64,000 nucleotides of DNA from Halictus rubicundus (lineage: Eukaryota > Arthropoda > Insecta > Hymenoptera > Halictidae), in NCBI RefSeq assembly GCF_050948215.1, contig NC_135164.1, positions 2,175,116 to 2,239,115 on the forward strand, read 5' to 3'. Below, piece after piece: positions 46,122-57,895 of this stretch; the first letter of the stretch is position 1, and every line of letters starts with the position of its first letter. Position numbers and translations under genes: made by a program. The notes below the pieces were generated by a model that saw only the letters and a list, made by a program, of their open reading frames with translations, did no database searches and was not told the DNA's origin.

Positions 46122-47220
46122 TACAGGGTGAGTCACCAAACGTTAGCACCTCAAATATCTTTGTTGTTTCTAAAGATATGTAAAATATGGTAACGACAAA
46201 GATGAATGGTACAATGGGGCTGACACGATGCAAAAAAAAATTTTGTTTTTATGTCATTTTTTTGGAGATATCAAGGTCACCTTGACTTTTTTTAAATGGA
46301 ACCACCCTTTTTTAAACACCTACAATGATAGTCCCTTTCATTAGGAATTCAGTGACTATAATTAGTCCAAGGTCATTCAAGGTCAAGGACAGAAAAAACG
46401 TATCATTCCCGTGCAATTCTTGATGGAGCGATATGTGGAACGGATGAAATTTATGTCGGGTCAGAATTCGTATTACGCTACTTTGACTTATGCCTGCTTC
46501 CCGGGCAATTTTTCTCGTACTCACGTGAGGATTGACAGCTATAGCTGCTAAAATATTAATTTCATTGTTTTCATTAGTCGTGGGATTCTTCCGTTTGTAC
46601 TGTCTTGCATGTACACTTCCAGTACTTCGAAACAATCGGTACGTATTAGTGAAAGTATGTCTAGAAGGAGTGTTTCGCTCGGGGTACCTTTCTTCATAAA
46701 GTAGTCGGGCCTGCACTGCATTTTTTCTACATTCACAGTAAATCGTGATCATATCACACTTTTCAGTCATCGAATATAACATAGCGGAATCGCGTTTGGA
46801 AACATACTGATAGTAAATAAGAATGCTGAATAACATTGAAGGACCTTAGTATGTTTACTTTAACTACGACCATAGAATGTTTACTATTTCCTACAAGTCT
46901 CAACCGTGATAAACGTATTCTGCTTCCATATTTTAATTTTATACGTTTTTTCTGTCCTTGACCTTGAATAACCTTGGACTAATTATAGTCACTGAATTCC
47001 TAATGAAAGGGACTATCATTGTAGGTGTTTAAAAAAGGGTGGTTCCATTTAAAAAAGTCAAGGTGACCTTGATATCTCCAAAAAAATGACATAAAAACAA
47101 AATTTTTTTTGCATCGTGTCAGCCCCATTGTACCATTCAACTTTGTCCTTACCATATTTTACGTATCTTTAGAAGCAACAAAGATATTTGAGGTGCTAAC
47201 GTTTGGTGACTCACCCTGTA
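46122..47220 (-). mobile_element. internally deleted Tc1/mariner-superfamily element with ~280-bp TIRs
   Basis: The terminal repeats 46124-46403 and 46939-47218 begin CAGGGTGAGTCACCAAACG, are almost identical and are flanked by TA. Only an N-terminal transposase segment remains between them, so this is a non-autonomous derivative. It is a different family from the 16.5-kb element but has the same architecture. Confidence 0.85.
46400..46836 (-). pseudogene. truncated transposase (N-terminal DNA-binding part only)
   Basis: The minus strand encodes an N-terminal helix-turn-helix domain (EKCDMITIYCECRKNAVQAR, then LLYEERYPERNTPSRHTF) and a second helix-turn-helix (TRKIAREAGISQSSVIRIL, RHKFHPFHI). 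The frame then runs straight into the terminal repeat. The whole DDE catalytic domain is missing. The N-terminal pattern matches the DNA-binding module of DD41D-type transposases, and the order of parts parallels that at 17003-17340. Confidence 0.8.
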
Positions 47221-50200
47221 TATAGCCATATAGAGGAGAGGGATACCCATATATATATATATATACATACATACATATATATATTACATAGGGTATTACA
47301 TAAAGCAGTACTGGGAAATGTCTGGAAAGAACGTTAACAAACTTTAAACCTCTATCTTCGCAGTCTAAATTCATCTGTCTGTATTTATACCTACATCTCG
47401 CTTATACGTTTCTTCCTTTTATTATTTTTGTTGTCATCTACATTAAGTCTTACTATGTTTGTCAAGTCATATCTGTTTCTTTGTTTTACATTCCTGAAGA
47501 TTACATGGTTTTTTATGTTTTCTATACAAAAATAAAACACTGAGATCGTCAGAGGGCTTGAATCATAGTTATACAGAATTATTCTTATTAATTCTCTATG
47601 TTTCTCTTTCTACCCCCACACTTCGTTTCGTCTTGTTTTTCACTCGTTTCTGTTACGTTTCCCTCTTATCATCCAGGTTGCTCTCTCTATGTTTCCTTTT
47701 CAACCTTTTCTCCCTTTTTGATTTACAGACCACAACAAACGAACGATTTGTTACTCTTCCCTTTGTACCCTGGAAGACTGCGGTACAAATGCATTTATTG
47801 TAGGCAAAGAAGAAAATAGAAGTGGAATCGAAATGATGAAGTCGAACCAAAAAATTCTTTACTCGTTCGACTGAGTAAAATGCGCTGGCAAATGACTATT
47901 TCTCTGTTTTTTCTTTTTATTATCGTTATTATCTATCGGATACCCGGAAAATCGACGACTCAGAACGGAAGCTTTCGATCATTTTACTACTGGACAGGTC
48001 AAAATGGCTGGCTTCCGATATCTTTTTTACAGTTATTCAAGTTATAAAAATATTTTCACGAGTAATTTTGAAATAAATACTTTATTTAAGCATGTAATAC
48101 AATAAAAATCATACAAAATCTAAAGAAATGCAATTTTGTAATTATTACAAGGTAATATATATCGATCGCGTTTACTGCTCCGCAGTTCTAATGTTAATTG
48201 TTAGATTAATACTGGTATACATAAAAGTGATCAAATTATATTACTTTATAAAAATAGCAAAATTATATTTATCGTGATATTGCGTGATTTTCATCATAAT
48301 GTGTGTCCGAAGAAATTAATCGATTGAATAATTCCACACAAATGCACCTATTACGATCGTAATAATCGTTAACTGAAAAATTTGAAACTCGCCATTTTTT
48401 ATAGTTCTAATATTAAATATAGTGTGGTTATAATTTTAGTTGTATGTCACATAAATGATAAGTCGTTTTATTTCAAAACGTTCGGTTTTCTTCGTTCACC
48501 CTGTATACTGGTTAAGACTCTATAGTCTATACTATCTCGAGAGTATCTATAAAATGTCAGCCTTTTCAATCTCCGTAAAAAATTGCAAGAATATTTCTCT
48601 TATGACTTGTCAGGTAGTATTGAATTTAGGTGTTCAATAAATATGTATCCGTTAACCTATAACGTACATTTTCGGAAAGATGACGAAATGAAAGGTCAAA
48701 CTTCACCTTGGATACCCAGAAATTTTTAACTTTTTTTTTATATAATCCTGTAGATTTTGCTTGCATCTATAAAAGTTATATGTAACGATGAATCTATGTA
48801 TATGTATTAGTCACTACGTCAAAATGTTGATAATGCTGATAATAACCATGACATGGGTTAAAACTGCAGTTGCAATTAAAAGGTATTAATCACCACCTGA
48901 ATTTATTCAAAACCTACTTGTTGAATCAAATAATGTTTTAAACTGTTTGACACATAACAATTGTATTTCCCAAAAGCGTGAGAGGTAGGGATGCGACCCA
49001 CCTGTGCGTGCCGATACGGCCATTATTCGTCCGTATCAGTATCGCCAGATGAGGGGAGGGAGCATGAATTGAGTCGCAGACTCTCCGGCTACTCGATAGA
49101 CATCTATTTTATACGTGTCATGACTTATGCTTTATAAGTACTTATCATAATTCCCCTAGGCCCTAGGCTATTGAACAACTGAGATGTTTGTATGCTTTGT
49201 ACTATGTCGAGGAGTTTGTATATCTTTTCATAATTTTCCTTTCGGTTTCGTTTCGTTTCACATGCTGTGCTGATGTCTCCGTTTTGGAAAACCGGTAATC
49301 ATACCTACGCACACGCGTACAGTAAAAAAGGTACACGTGCGAGAAAAAGAGAACAATTTAGTTAGCACACAAATCGTCCGATCAGACACACACGTACAGA
49401 CCATCGCTCGTTGGTTCATGCAAAATCAGGGCATTGTCCGCGAGAAGGGCGTCAGTACAAAAATGCGAGTCACAAGAGCCAGTGAATCAGCAGATTTGAA
49501 ACTTTAATTGTTTACTTTTATCATGTTCAATTCTCCTCGTTCATCTTTTGTTTTATGTATCTGTTTACTTATTTCACTTTATGTGTGTAATACAGACGAG
49601 ATAACAGAAATGTCTTGCATTTGTAAAATTAAACTTGCCTTCTTGCTGTACTTGCTTCAGACAATACGATTTGACGCGGTTCATTGTCGCAACGACCAAC
49701 AAGTGGTCCGCGTGTAGTTCATGATTTCGTAATTTCGCGATTGCCAAGATCAAGCGTGTACAAACTCATATACGTGTTTTCTTTAATCCAGTAATAGCCG
49801 ACGGTTTGATTGCCAGCGTCTGATCAACAGTGCGTAATAACTGAAAGGGTGAAGCCATAGACCAGCAAGTGCGATAAAACGAATGGAGAAACGAAGAAAA
49901 GAAAACACCGCCTACGCTTCTTTCTTTTCTTATTTCTTCTTTTCAATTCACAAATGCCAATGTTGACCCCCACCGCTTATCGCTAACAAATGCTAAAAAT
50001 GCTTTCACATAAAAATACGCATCTACAATACGCGTATTTGCCATTTTTACAGCAAAATAAATTGACTTCTACTGTTAATAGGAAAATCCTGTAATTCGTT
50101 CACGAAATATGTTGATTACAATGATGCTTACTTCGATTATTAAATTTTATTTGGAAAAAAATATTTGTTTAAGTCACTGATAAAAGTTGGACATTTAATT

Positions 50201-50222
50201 TTAATACACTAAACCTATAAGA
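47221..50222. other. no gene seen
   Basis: AT-rich non-coding sequence with (AT)n/(ACAT)n at 47248-47285. An isolated CACCCTGTA transposon-type end lies near 48497, and a GC-richer stretch lies at 48970-49110. No frame with coding character was found. Confidence 0.5.
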
Positions 50223-50517
50223 CAGAGCTGTTCAGCGTCTGCCTGTAGCTTTGCCCGTAGCTGTGCCCACGAGCCTGTGTCGCCAGATCAAGACATGTCC
50301 CCCCACCTCCAACTTGCCCTCCTAACGCGCTATTCCCCACGCTTCTGCTGCGGACCGGTCACGTGACACGTTCCGTCTCTGTGGTGCAGAGAGAGGGTAA
50401 CTTTTTCCCATCAATTCGTGCTACCGTCCCTCATCTGGCGACACTACTTGCCCGTAGCTGTGCCCACAGGCATCGGCGGGCGCCTTTGCCCGCTAATAGG
50501 CATGTTGAGCAGCTCTG
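50223..50517. mobile_element. 295-bp hAT-like MITE
   Basis: The ends CAGAGCTGTTCAGC and the reverse complement of CAGAGCTGCTCAAC are hAT-style. The 20-bp TTGCCCGTAGCTGTGCCCAC occurs twice inside (50251 and 50449), and an ATCTGGCGAC segment is inverted. An exact 8-bp target duplication is not evident. Confidence 0.55.
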
Positions 50518-51584
50518 CATACAAAGATTGGAACGTTGGAAATCTCGCAATTTTGTGAGGCAGGTTTTTCCCAAATTGAAATTGTAATAGCGGACATGCT
50601 AATTTAAAGCTCGCGCGTGCTAAATACAGTTCGCTGGCGCTGTCGATCATATTTCCGCTTTCGGCTCTATCGGTTAGTACGATTAAGAGTTTCGAGACTG
50701 CGTAGAAAAATATGGTTCTCAATTGTTCACCCTCATATCTCGCAGAAAATCACGTTTGATTTACAGCAAAGTGTATTTTAACCTTTTCTTTAAGTTTTTC
50801 TCTCTTCTCTGTTCGAGCAATGTTTCTTTCGTCCGATCGCTTATAGACACAGTCAATTTTTTTTTTACAATAACTACTGTTAAATAACGGAATCAATGCT
50901 TGAAATTTATCGCGTGATCTTCTCGTGTAGGATTCAAGGTCATCGCGAAAAACAACGACGATCGTTCGCGAGTATTGATAATGATATTGCATTTCGAGCA
51001 ATAATTACTTCACAACCACTTGTGAAGTACAGTTTAAGTATCCTATTGTCTTACATTAAACGATACACGAAAAAAAGCAATAATAACTAGACTGCGGATC
51101 TTAATATCTCCCAAGCCAATTTCAAGAATTTGCAATTAAATAAAGTTGTGTTTTTTCTATTAGATCGAGTCAGAAATCATTTTCGTTTCCAGAAACAAGT
51201 TTTAAGAATGCATTTATCATTGTAATATTACCTCACCAAATCATTACAAGTAATGTACCATTTTTACATATGATAACGGAAATTATTTATGGGTAGACCG
51301 ATTATTAAAAATTTTAATAAATCGAAAATAAGATAGCAGTATATTTAAATACTCATAATATATTTACTTGTTTATATTTCACCTATTTATATTTGTCTTA
51401 ACTGCATAAAATCTGCAGTCTAATAATGACAATCGAACCTCGTATAATTAATCACACAGACCGAAATATTATCAGGAAAAGAGCAACATTTGCTTTCTTC
51501 CTTCTCAAAACAACAGTTTTCAAAAACGATGTTACTCAAAATATTTCCAAATCGATATTTCGAAATCAAAATTAGCCCGTAGAA
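50518..51584. other. no gene seen
   Basis: Non-coding AT-rich sequence. The short frames on both strands have no recognisable domain. Confidence 0.5.
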
Positions 51585-51756
51585 CATGGGTTCCCAAAGT
51601 GTGGCCCGCGATGTCAGACATCCGCGATCTATTGAATTTATAGAGATAATTTTTTATCGATTTGAACGTATTTTTCGAAAACACTTTTTTTTTGGCCCGC
51701 CAAATATTTTGAAATTTACAATTTGACCTACCTACGTGAAACTTTGGGAACCTCTG
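51585..51756. mobile_element. 172-bp hAT-type MITE with target duplication
   Basis: Ends CATGGGTTCCCAAAGTGT and the reverse complement of CAGAGGTTCCCAAAGTTT follow the common hAT pattern GGTTCCCAAA. It is flanked by CCGTAGAA and CCGTAGGG, an 8-bp duplication with two differences. Confidence 0.7.
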
Positions 51757-53390
51757 CCGTAGGGGATTAAATAAATGCTACGGATGGACATTCGACGAAA
51801 CGGAAAACATCGCGTTAAATTCCTGCATGATTCTGTTCGATTTATGATTTTCCGTTTGACGGTTTCTCGATCATAAAGTGAGACACACGCAAATTCAACT
51901 TTATTATCTCTTTCTCTTACTCGTAATTCTTCTGTCTCGCACATTATTAGTTGGTGCAACTCGGGCAATAAAGGCCTATCCCTTATTACTACTTATGCTC
52001 TATAAAACGCGATACTTATCTTTTAACTAGACCTTACTATCGAGTATAAAAACAAAAAGTTGTTCTGGCTTCTAGCGATACGAAAATAGGATAGAAACTG
52101 AACATTTCGATTGCAGATCTCTTCGAATCATGGCTTCAATATCATTTTCTTAGTTTACCTTCGTATCCTTCAACTCCCTAACACAAAAATCTTCTGTTTC
52201 CATCGAAGGAACAATTTCCACAGAAATTATGGCGTCGATTAAAATTAACAAAGAGGATGTGTTATATCGACTGACGTCAGCAGATAAACTTGTTTGCTCC
52301 ATCTTCCACACTGACAGACCCTTCCACCCCCCTCCTACCCTCACTGTTGCCGCAGAAAAGAAACGTCTTGTAAAAAGTTTTCTCCCGATCATTTTTCGCG
52401 TTATTAAAAAATATTTCATTTTGTTCGTCTCTCCGTCGCCCGTCAACCCGCCTTTTTTGTTTAGTCATTTCGCTCGTTTTGTGGCGCAAAAAATAGCTGG
52501 TATGGCGAAAAAACGACGAAATACAGTTTCCGAGAACGGGAGACGGAAGAAGGAACGGAGCATACAGGGTGTCCCGAAAAGAGCTACGCACGGGGCCATT
52601 CCTTAGACCCGATTTAGGTTGGAATAACGTGTGCGGGAGCGGAAACAGTCCAGCGCTATGCCAAGGCACCGGAAAATTGTTTTTCTTCCTTCTTTAGAGA
52701 CGCGTTCAACTGTTTATTCCTCCCACCTCTTCCTTTCTTTCTTTTTTCCCATTTTTTTTATTCAATAGGAACACCAACTATACGCCCGCACACCTCGACG
52801 AAACGGTCGGTTCTGCTTAATTTATACCAAAGGAGCATTCAAACTATCCGCCTCGTCGAAAGTGGGGAACATAACCTTCAAAATAGACCGCTTCTTGAGC
52901 CTCTCATTTGTTTCATCACTCAAAAAATCGTATGCCGACTTTCGAAAAATCTTTCATAGTCTCTCTCTCGCTCGCTCGCTTGCTTTCTTCTTTCCGTTTC
53001 TTATAAATCGTAAAGCTATTTGTCAATAATCTTACCGCATAGTCCATTTCCGTGTTTCAGAAACTTTGATATACATTTCTGTTACAATACATGCAGCTAC
53101 TCCTTTTTGTAATTTCTCACAGGCTCTCTCTCTCTCTCTCGCAATCTATTTTCCTCTTTCCTTGTCGCTCGCTTTATATACGCGTGCGCGCGCACTCACA
53201 CGACATACACACACGCACGCATTTACACTCGGCTCATTCCTCCCTAACCAGCAATCGCTTCTTTTTCCTCTCTGCCCTTTCATAGTAATTTCTTTCTTTT
53301 CTTTTTTTTTGCTTGTATACAAACTTATTCGCTAAACGTATAATCTAAGATGTACTCTCTGTTTTTCTTTTCTCTCTCTTCCTCCCCCCA
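51757..53390. other. no supported gene; pyrimidine-rich tracts
   Basis: Contains a lone CAGGGTGTCCCGAAAAG transposon-type end at 52566 with no partner, and CT-rich low complexity at 52960-52985 and 53110-53140. The 125-residue frame at 52229-52606 lacks homology cues. Confidence 0.45.

Positions 53391-53443
<53 letters not shown>
53391..53443 (+). repeat. (CT)n microsatellite
   Basis: About 25 CT units with one interruption. Confidence 0.9.
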
Positions 53444-53447
<4 letters not shown>

Positions 53448-56258
53448 CACGGTTACAAGTACATGGCGGTGGAGTATTTTTTTTTATATAATAATACAGT
53501 TCATTTTTTATATATATATTTTTTATGTATATATATATATATATATAATATATTTTTAGTACATCCTTATACTTGAGGTCTGGCGGATCCTGAATTTTTC
53601 ATATTACTTGCTAGAACGTATGACGCTAGAAACATGATGCGGAAGAGTTACATATAATGAACTTTCTATGGAAGAAGACTAGTGTCGTAACTCGAAACTA
53701 TTGTTAACAGGTTGGAGCGAACAACCGAAGAATCAGTTTGAGAATGGAAAGAACATGCGTGTACAGCGAGATCTTCGTAACAGCATTTTAGGCGTTCATG
53801 ATAATTCGATAAAAATTGTACTAAAAATTTCATGAAAAAAAAATCAAAGAAATTGTGTAAGAAAAAATGCCCTCTATTGCTCTTCTGTATGAAAGAATTT
53901 GTGTCTTTGTATCTATATTGTAAATTGTACATGATAAATGTCTAAACATACAACACACGCACGCCCGCGCGCGCGTATTTTCCCGCAATTTCGTTCTTTA
54001 AAAGTTTAAATTTATAATTCGCATTTTATCGATACAAGACTGCAGCCAGTGGTTGATTTTATATTTCGCACTTTTTTTCAAAATTTACATGCGATTTTCA
54101 ATGATAATAAGCACATAATCATAATCTACAAATGTAGGAGCATATTAGCAGTTCAACCATTTCAATGTCACTCAAGGTGAACATGAATTTTTAATGAAAA
54201 CAAGTACTTCCAGCAATGTTTCCTCAGAACAGTTTCTTTTTTTATGAAATTATCACAAGTTCCCAAAACAATTTTGTATACTGTATACCATTGCGACGAA
54301 CACACTGTACATTCACGCTTCAACTAGTAATGAAAAATATATCGGCAATAGATTTTTATATATTTTCTATGTTATTATTTCTCATCATTACAAAATACTT
54401 TATCTATTTTTGTAATAAATAGCGGTGGATCTCTGGAACGCGTCGTTCTCCCAACGAATATGAAGAATTTTATAACTTCTTCTTTTTTTCTTTGCTTTCT
54501 CTTACTTTGTCTTTTTCTCCCTCTGGTATTTGCGCATCACATTCCTAACTACGTTTAATTATGTTTTGCTTGATTTACTCTTTTATTTTATATCACGCGA
54601 ATATATATATCGTATATATTCAACGTTATACTGTTGTTGTTGTTGTTGTTGCATATAACAATTAAAAAATAAAACCGTCGATAATCTTTCGATCAAGTGC
54701 TTACCTATGTCACTTATGGCAAGAAGTGGTACCGGCGAAAGGAGCTCAAAAAAAATGGCACGATAAATAATACTACATAGTACGTAATTAATAAGAGATT
54801 AAGAAATAAGAAAAAAGGAAGGTCAGACAAGTGTGATTTTGTCCGAAACGATCACAGTCCGCGAGGATAACTTTCCAAGTGTGATTAAATACGTGGAAAA
54901 GAAACTAGTATTTTTAATGGCGACTGCTCGAACAAGGCAGCTCGTGTGTATGTAGATACGCGCAATACGGAAAAGAATAAACAAGGAAAGTATCAAGTGT
55001 TTCGCGCACAAGCGAAAAACCTTATTATTATTAACGAAATCAGTGCTCAACGAAGGTTAAAAAGATTTAACGAAAAAATATGTATAAAAACAATGTAAAA
55101 AACGATATATAAAAAAACTACGTAAACTCGTAATGATCTTACGCTGTAAAAGATTTCTTTTATATTACGATTCTTGTGAGATCGTAAAAATATTCGTGTA
55201 TATAAATATATATGTATACATATATTTATACATACTTATATATGTAAATGTAAAACGTACAAGCAAAAATTTGGAGCTGTATCGTAAAATATAAAATACT
55301 GTCAACTTTGTATAGTATTTGCGAAATAATGTTAAAGAACGCGAAATAAAAACGTTTTTTTATCGATTAAAATATTGCCACATTTTTAGCTATGTTTTCC
55401 AATGGTTTGCCAAAGCAAGGAAGTTTCATTTAAATCGAAAACATAAATTGCAGATCACTATAGATTAATTCTTTCAAAATAACCACACGAATAAAATTTT
55501 TGATTTGATTTTAACTTAGGGAAGAACCGAAAGATATTATTTATTAATCGGAGGGATGTTGTTCGCATCTTTATATACAGATCTCCCTTCGCGAAGTTTA
55601 TAAAAATGGATACTGTTACTTGCACACAACAGTTTAAAAATAAACAATACAAAAATAAACTTACTGAAACCTGAACGATGTAATAATGGATCATTACAAT
55701 GCAATAATAAAAAAATGTGTAAAATATCATCCACAATATCTTTTTTTGTCGATAAGCTTCCATAGCTTACTTAGCTTCTGTGTATTTAACACCAAGCCTT
55801 CATAAAAATATGTTTTGTTTTTCATACGTAAATACAGTATGGCAAGACTCTTATATCAGGCTCTATTCTAATGTTTTTAGAGAAAATTATAGTTTCTCTT
55901 TCACATGTGCATGGAAACACTCTCTATGCCATTCTCTGCTTCTTTTTGATCATATATATATGAGTGTGTATATATATATATACACTTTTTGAGATAAGAT
56001 CTACACGGTATCATGTCAAAACCATATCCAAAAGTCAGGTAGTAATAAAACTGTGCATACGGTTGAGAAACTCATGTAAAACGACAGTTTTCGCAATATT
56101 GTACTAAGACATAGAGAGTCAGCGGCGTTACGAATAATTATCATATTTCTAGAGAACTCATTAAAGCCCCAAATCATGAAAAGCAGTCAAGAATTCACTG
56201 CTAGTAACGTTTGTATAATTTTTCAGTGTTACCTCTTGACTGAGGTCTTCCCCTGATC
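53444..56258. other. AT-rich region, possibly the long 3' UTR of zinc-finger gene 2
   Basis: 2.8 kb of AT-rich sequence lies downstream of the minus-strand gene at 56.5 kb and carries (AT)n, a (GTT)6 tract near 54631 and poly-A/T runs. Long AT-rich 3' UTRs are common for such regulators, but its limits cannot be set from sequence. Confidence 0.4.
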
Positions 56259-56261
56259 TCA

Positions 56262-56453
56262 GAACTCTTTAACATGTCCTAAGAAACTGAGCTCGTGCGT
56301 CTGATAATGGCTGGACGTAGCAAGTGGTGTGACGCTCGATTGATGCGCCACGTTGACTGTTGCCAAATGATGATGATGCAACGAATGATGAGAAGTATGC
56401 GTATGAAGAATATTATTCGGATGGGGAACCTGGAAGTTCCCTGGTGGCGGGGC
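56262..56453 (-). other. in-frame 64-codon extension after the TGA of zinc-finger gene 2
   Basis: Beyond TGA 56456-56454 the same frame continues without stop to TGA 56261-56259. It reads as Pro/His/Ser-rich, protein-like sequence: APPPGNFQVPHPNNILHT, a His cluster, then SSHYQTHELSFLGHVKEF. No GT-AG intron of usable size could remove the stop. Confidence 0.5.
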
Positions 56454-57895
56454 TCAGGACAGGAGAGGACCTGGATGTCCACCAGAAAGGACAGACGATG
56501 CTGTAACAGCAGTTGTCTGCATATTCGAGACATTGTTCTGTTGTTGACTTTGCTGTGTACCTAATAAACAGACATTGTGCACATAAAATATGTTTTCACA
56601 TTATCGTTTCGATATGGATAAAAGGTACGATTGTTAAACCTTACCAGCATTTTGGCTAAGCTCAGCTTTCACTCTCCTCGCAATGTGGCTTCTGGTGTGT
56701 TTTCTTAAATGATCTTTACGATAGAATCCTTTTCCACATTCTGTGCATACATGACGCTTTTCTCCAGAATGTATAACAAAATGTAGCGTCAATTGTTCTT
56801 TCCTTTTGAATGCTTTCAAACAAACAGTACAAACGTATGGCCGTTCCGGATTATGACTCTGTTTGTGACGTGTAAGATGATCTTTTCTTTTTAAACCTGC
56901 ACCACAAATATCGCAAACAAATCTTCGTTCCAAGGTATGGCCTAGTAAATGTTGCTCTAATAATTCACGTTCAGGATACGCCATATGACATTCAGGACAG
57001 CAATACAATGTAGAACCATCTAAAGCTGTAGTTAAGCGAATTTCACCAGGTTTTGGACGTGGTTTTTTCTCCTTTGGAGCCTTCTTCTTTTTCTTCTTTT
57101 TATTATTCGGAGACATCATTATATTAGGCGTTGTAGTTGTTGCTACAGCTACCGAAGTTGTTTGTGCCATTTCCGACTCTTTCTTAATACTTTCTGCAGA
57201 GTACTTTAAAAAATGATGTAAACTTAAAGGTAAAGTACTAGCTGGCAAGTGACTGAGGTAATCGGCCACGGTAGAACCAGGAGTGGCCAGAGATTGCCAT
57301 GTTGCGGGCATAGTTGCAGGAGTTTGAGTATGAGCGTGTTGTTGGTGATGTTGATGCATTGTATAATCTTGCTGGTTTCCATTAGTCGTATTTTCTCCAT
57401 TGCGCTGTTGCTCGTCTGTCTTTTTGTCCTTATTTTTATCCTTATCCTGTAGAAGATTGCAAACGTCTTGTTGATTTATGGTTTCGGTCGCTTGCTGAAA
57501 AGTTTCGATCGCCATAAAGTCTATATACAGTAAAAACTTATACGTATACTTATAGGAAAACCATTTACCTGGTGATAGGAACGCTTCTCTTGCATTCCAG
57601 GCGAATTCGAGGGCCGCTGTTGAACCGGTTGAGCTTGAGAGTATGGCACATTTGGATAATGATGAACATTGCTATTCGGATAGGTAGCCTTATTGTTCAT
57701 CATTACTTGCGACTGAGCAGATTGCACTCCGTTGCTCTCAGGACGGTACTTTCCCATAACCGGCACTCCAATAGGAGGCTGGTTGGGAAAATGATTGGCG
57801 TAGCGCCCGCCCGCACCGCCGGAGCCGTCGGTAGCGAACTGATGGATACTCGGAATAGTACCGGGAAAGTGGCCTCCGAACGGCGGGAAATTCAT
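56454..57895 (-). CDS. four-finger C2H2 zinc-finger protein (paralogue 2)
   Basis: Minus-strand exons 57895-57569, 57494-56645 and 56560-56454 join in frame into 427 residues. The start is well placed: an acceptor (ccttacag) opens the exon at 57916 and an in-frame TGA lies just upstream of ATG 57895. The second acceptor (cttttcag) restores phase. Residues about 172-215 form a conserved block (SLATPGSTVADYLS, then LHHFLKYSAESIKKE) shared with the 62-kb gene. A Lys-rich stretch at about 240-258 is a likely nuclear signal. Fingers are at about 275-295, 303-323, 331-351 and 359-379 (CCPECHMAYPERELLEQH, CDICGAGLKRKDHLTRH, CTVCLKAFKRKEQLTLH, CTECGKGFYRKDHLRKH). It is a likely nuclear DNA-binding regulator, perhaps related to Drosophila l(3)neo38-type proteins, which is unverified. 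The TGA at 56454-56456 is followed by 64 further open codons. Confidence 0.9.

Noticed and set aside
52229..52606. 125-residue plus-strand frame
   Set aside because: No domain, mixed low-complexity sequence, overlapped by an equally long antisense frame, and ends in a transposon-type CAGGGTGTCC end.
53066..53335. Leu/Ser-rich plus-strand frames
   Set aside because: Derived from CT-rich low-complexity sequence.
57521..57568. Read-through of zinc-finger gene 2 exon 1 into following sequence
   Set aside because: A GT donor at 57568-57567 and the acceptor before 57494 keep phase and connect to the finger exon. Reading on gives a quick stop.
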